Below are positions 58,700 to 60,000 of a DNA stretch of 60,000 nt, piece after piece (within the stretch, counting starts at the first letter, position 1; every line of letters begins with the position of its first letter). The position numbers and the translations under genes were made by a program. Below the pieces are notes generated by a model. The model made no database searches, had not been told where the DNA came from, and was given only the letters and a program-made list of their open reading frames with translations. The DNA comes from Membranipora membranacea. Lineage: Eukaryota; Bryozoa; Gymnolaemata; Cheilostomatida; Membraniporidae. The stretch covers positions 21,888,001 to 21,948,000 of the forward strand of contig OU612072.1 of the NCBI GenBank assembly GCA_914767715.1, written 5' to 3'.

Positions 58700-60000
58700 T
58701 CTAAGATAAAAAATCTGACATGTAATATCATCAAAAATAGAAGTTTACAAAACTGAATTTGAAAATGTAAAATCGAATCAAAATGAGAAATTGGCTTTTG
58801 TAAATCGGCTTTTAAACAGAAAAGCAGACAAGTCTTCATCACCAAGCTGTATTGAAACAAATGGACAAAGGTACACATCTGAAATTGAAATTGCTAAATT
58901 TTTTAAGGAATTTTTTAAGAGTGTAGGTCCTGGCAGCTAAATTACCTGAATGTGGAGCTGACCCGTTATCATACTTAGCAAAATGCGACAGAATTAACAA
59001 TTTTGACTTCTTAGAAATTACAAACGACATTACAGAGACTGTCATAAATAATTCCTCTGCAAAAATAGCAGTTGGGTACGATTGGATTTCCACGAAAATC
59101 ATTAAAAAAAATAGAAATGCTATCAGCCCAAGCTTGACCCACATGATCAATCTTGTTGTTCGAACATCAAAATTTCCAGATAGCCAGAAAATTGCCAGAG
59201 TAAGACCACTGCATAAAAAAGGTGATAAATTTGACTGTAACAACTATCAGCCGATATCGATATTAACTGCAATATCCAAAGTTACAGAAAAAGTATGAGC
59301 TATCCAACTTCAATTCTATTTGGAAAATTCTAATATTTTAATTGACAGCCAGTTTGGATTCCGTGAAAAACGAAACAGAACTTCTGCTCCATCTAGACTA
59401 ATGGAACACCTGTACGGCAGTTTTAATAACAGTAAAATTACACAAGGAATATTTTTAGACTTCAGCAAGGCTTTTGATACCATCAACCATGATATTTCAA
59501 TCAAAAAATTGCCTTTTTATAATTTTACAAATGATGCATGTGACTTGTTGATTTCTTTTTTAGAAAACAGAAAATAATTTGTCAAAATCAACGACCATTC
59601 CAGTACAATGAAAAAGGTCGATATAGGAGTTCCTCAGGGATGTGTATTAGGTCCAGTTTGATTTTTAATATTTGTCAATGATTTGGTAATATCTGCGCCA
59701 ATGTTTAAATATTATATTCTTTTTGCCGACGACACAAATATATTTTCCAATGATCCTGAAATTTTAAAATCAAATGTTCATAAAATTGAACATTGGTGCT
59801 TGAGTAATAAATTGATTTTAAACTATACAAAAACATTTCAGGTACTATTAAAATACCAAAATAAGCAAATTTTAGATCCTGAACAGTACCAAATTAAACT
59901 TGGTAATCAGGCTATAGAGACAAAAAATAGCACCAAATTTCTCGGCATTCATATTGATGAGAGCATTATTTTTAAAACCCATATTTTAGAAGTTTGTCAG
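58700..60000 (+). pseudogene. Reverse transcriptase of LINE copy 2, broken, partial
   Basis: Linker and RT core with stops (TGA at about 59296, the TAA after ENRK shared with copy 1, and TGA in the VPQGCVLGPV segment at about 59658). Landmarks are RVRPLHKKGD, NYQPISIL, DSQFGFREKRN, LDFSKAFDTINHDI, GVPQGCVLGP and an intact FADDTNIF catalytic box, then FLGIHIDESI. It extends beyond the window. Confidence 0.75.

Larger units (their letters stand above)
57588..60000 (+). mobile_element. CR1/L2/jockey-like LINE, copy 2 (runs off the window)
   Basis: Starts with gcaccaagtaacaacacc after caaatta, exactly as copy 1. It continues past the window end within the RT C-terminal part (FLGIHIDESI). It is better preserved than copy 1 in the endonuclease and catalytic box, but has its own stops. 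Confidence 0.85.

Overview
The window looks like AT-rich, repeat-dense nuclear DNA of an invertebrate animal. There are no operons or bacterial genes. It carries decayed animal-type LINEs of several families (a CR1/L2/jockey-like element with an APE endonuclease, a second CR1/L2-like family, and an element with a restriction-like endonuclease), DNA-transposon derivatives with inverted repeats, minisatellites, and short exons with consensus splice sites. I cannot name the species. The retroelement mix would fit a cnidarian, a hemichordate, an amphioxus or another non-vertebrate.

The most important content is a set of six 147-bp exons on the minus strand (C1 745-891, C2 21080-21226, C3 29529-29675, C4 47016-47162, C5 49437-49583, C6 56351-56497). 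Each encodes two leucine-rich repeats (LRRs). All six have the same acceptor and donor, the same symmetric phase (2-2) and the same length. When two are joined, the junction itself completes a canonical LRR, so they behave as interchangeable solenoid cassettes. Introns next to the exons are about 99% identical between copies. Inside the exons, substitutions pile up at the concave-face codons (x positions 3, 5, 7 and 8 of LxxLxLxxN). This is the signature expected of a diversified recognition receptor, and it is the best candidate here for an undescribed system.

Layout: the LRR cassettes sit in a mosaic of segmental duplications built from a few modules. The LRR unit is the cassette flanked by LINE fragments. 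Module D, about 4.3 kb, carries a 34-bp minisatellite and ends in an antisense reverse transcriptase (RT) relic. Module P is a cassette-less relic of the LRR unit. Module E is about 0.4 kb. Module S is about 2 kb and carries a 17-bp satellite. Order: C1 unit 207-1985; CR1-like LINE 1986-4901; E 4902-5325; single-copy stretch 5326-18521 with DNA-transposon derivatives; S 18522-20520; C2 20521-22270; D 22275-29175, interrupted by the restriction-like-endonuclease LINE 25148-27807; C3 29182-30783; unique 30784-31607; D 31608-35945; P; E; S 37015-46475 with the 17-bp satellite expanded to about 7.46 kb; C4; E; C5; E; truncated S; D 51281-54835; P; E; C6 55919-57587; and a second copy of the CR1-like LINE from 57588 to the window edge.

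If the cassettes belong to one gene, it is transcribed right to left (C6 to C1) with introns of 2.3 to 20 kb made of these modules. Upstream and downstream exons (signal peptide, LRR caps, transmembrane or signalling domain) are not in view. No complete, intact protein-coding gene was found. All retroelement genes are truncated or broken.
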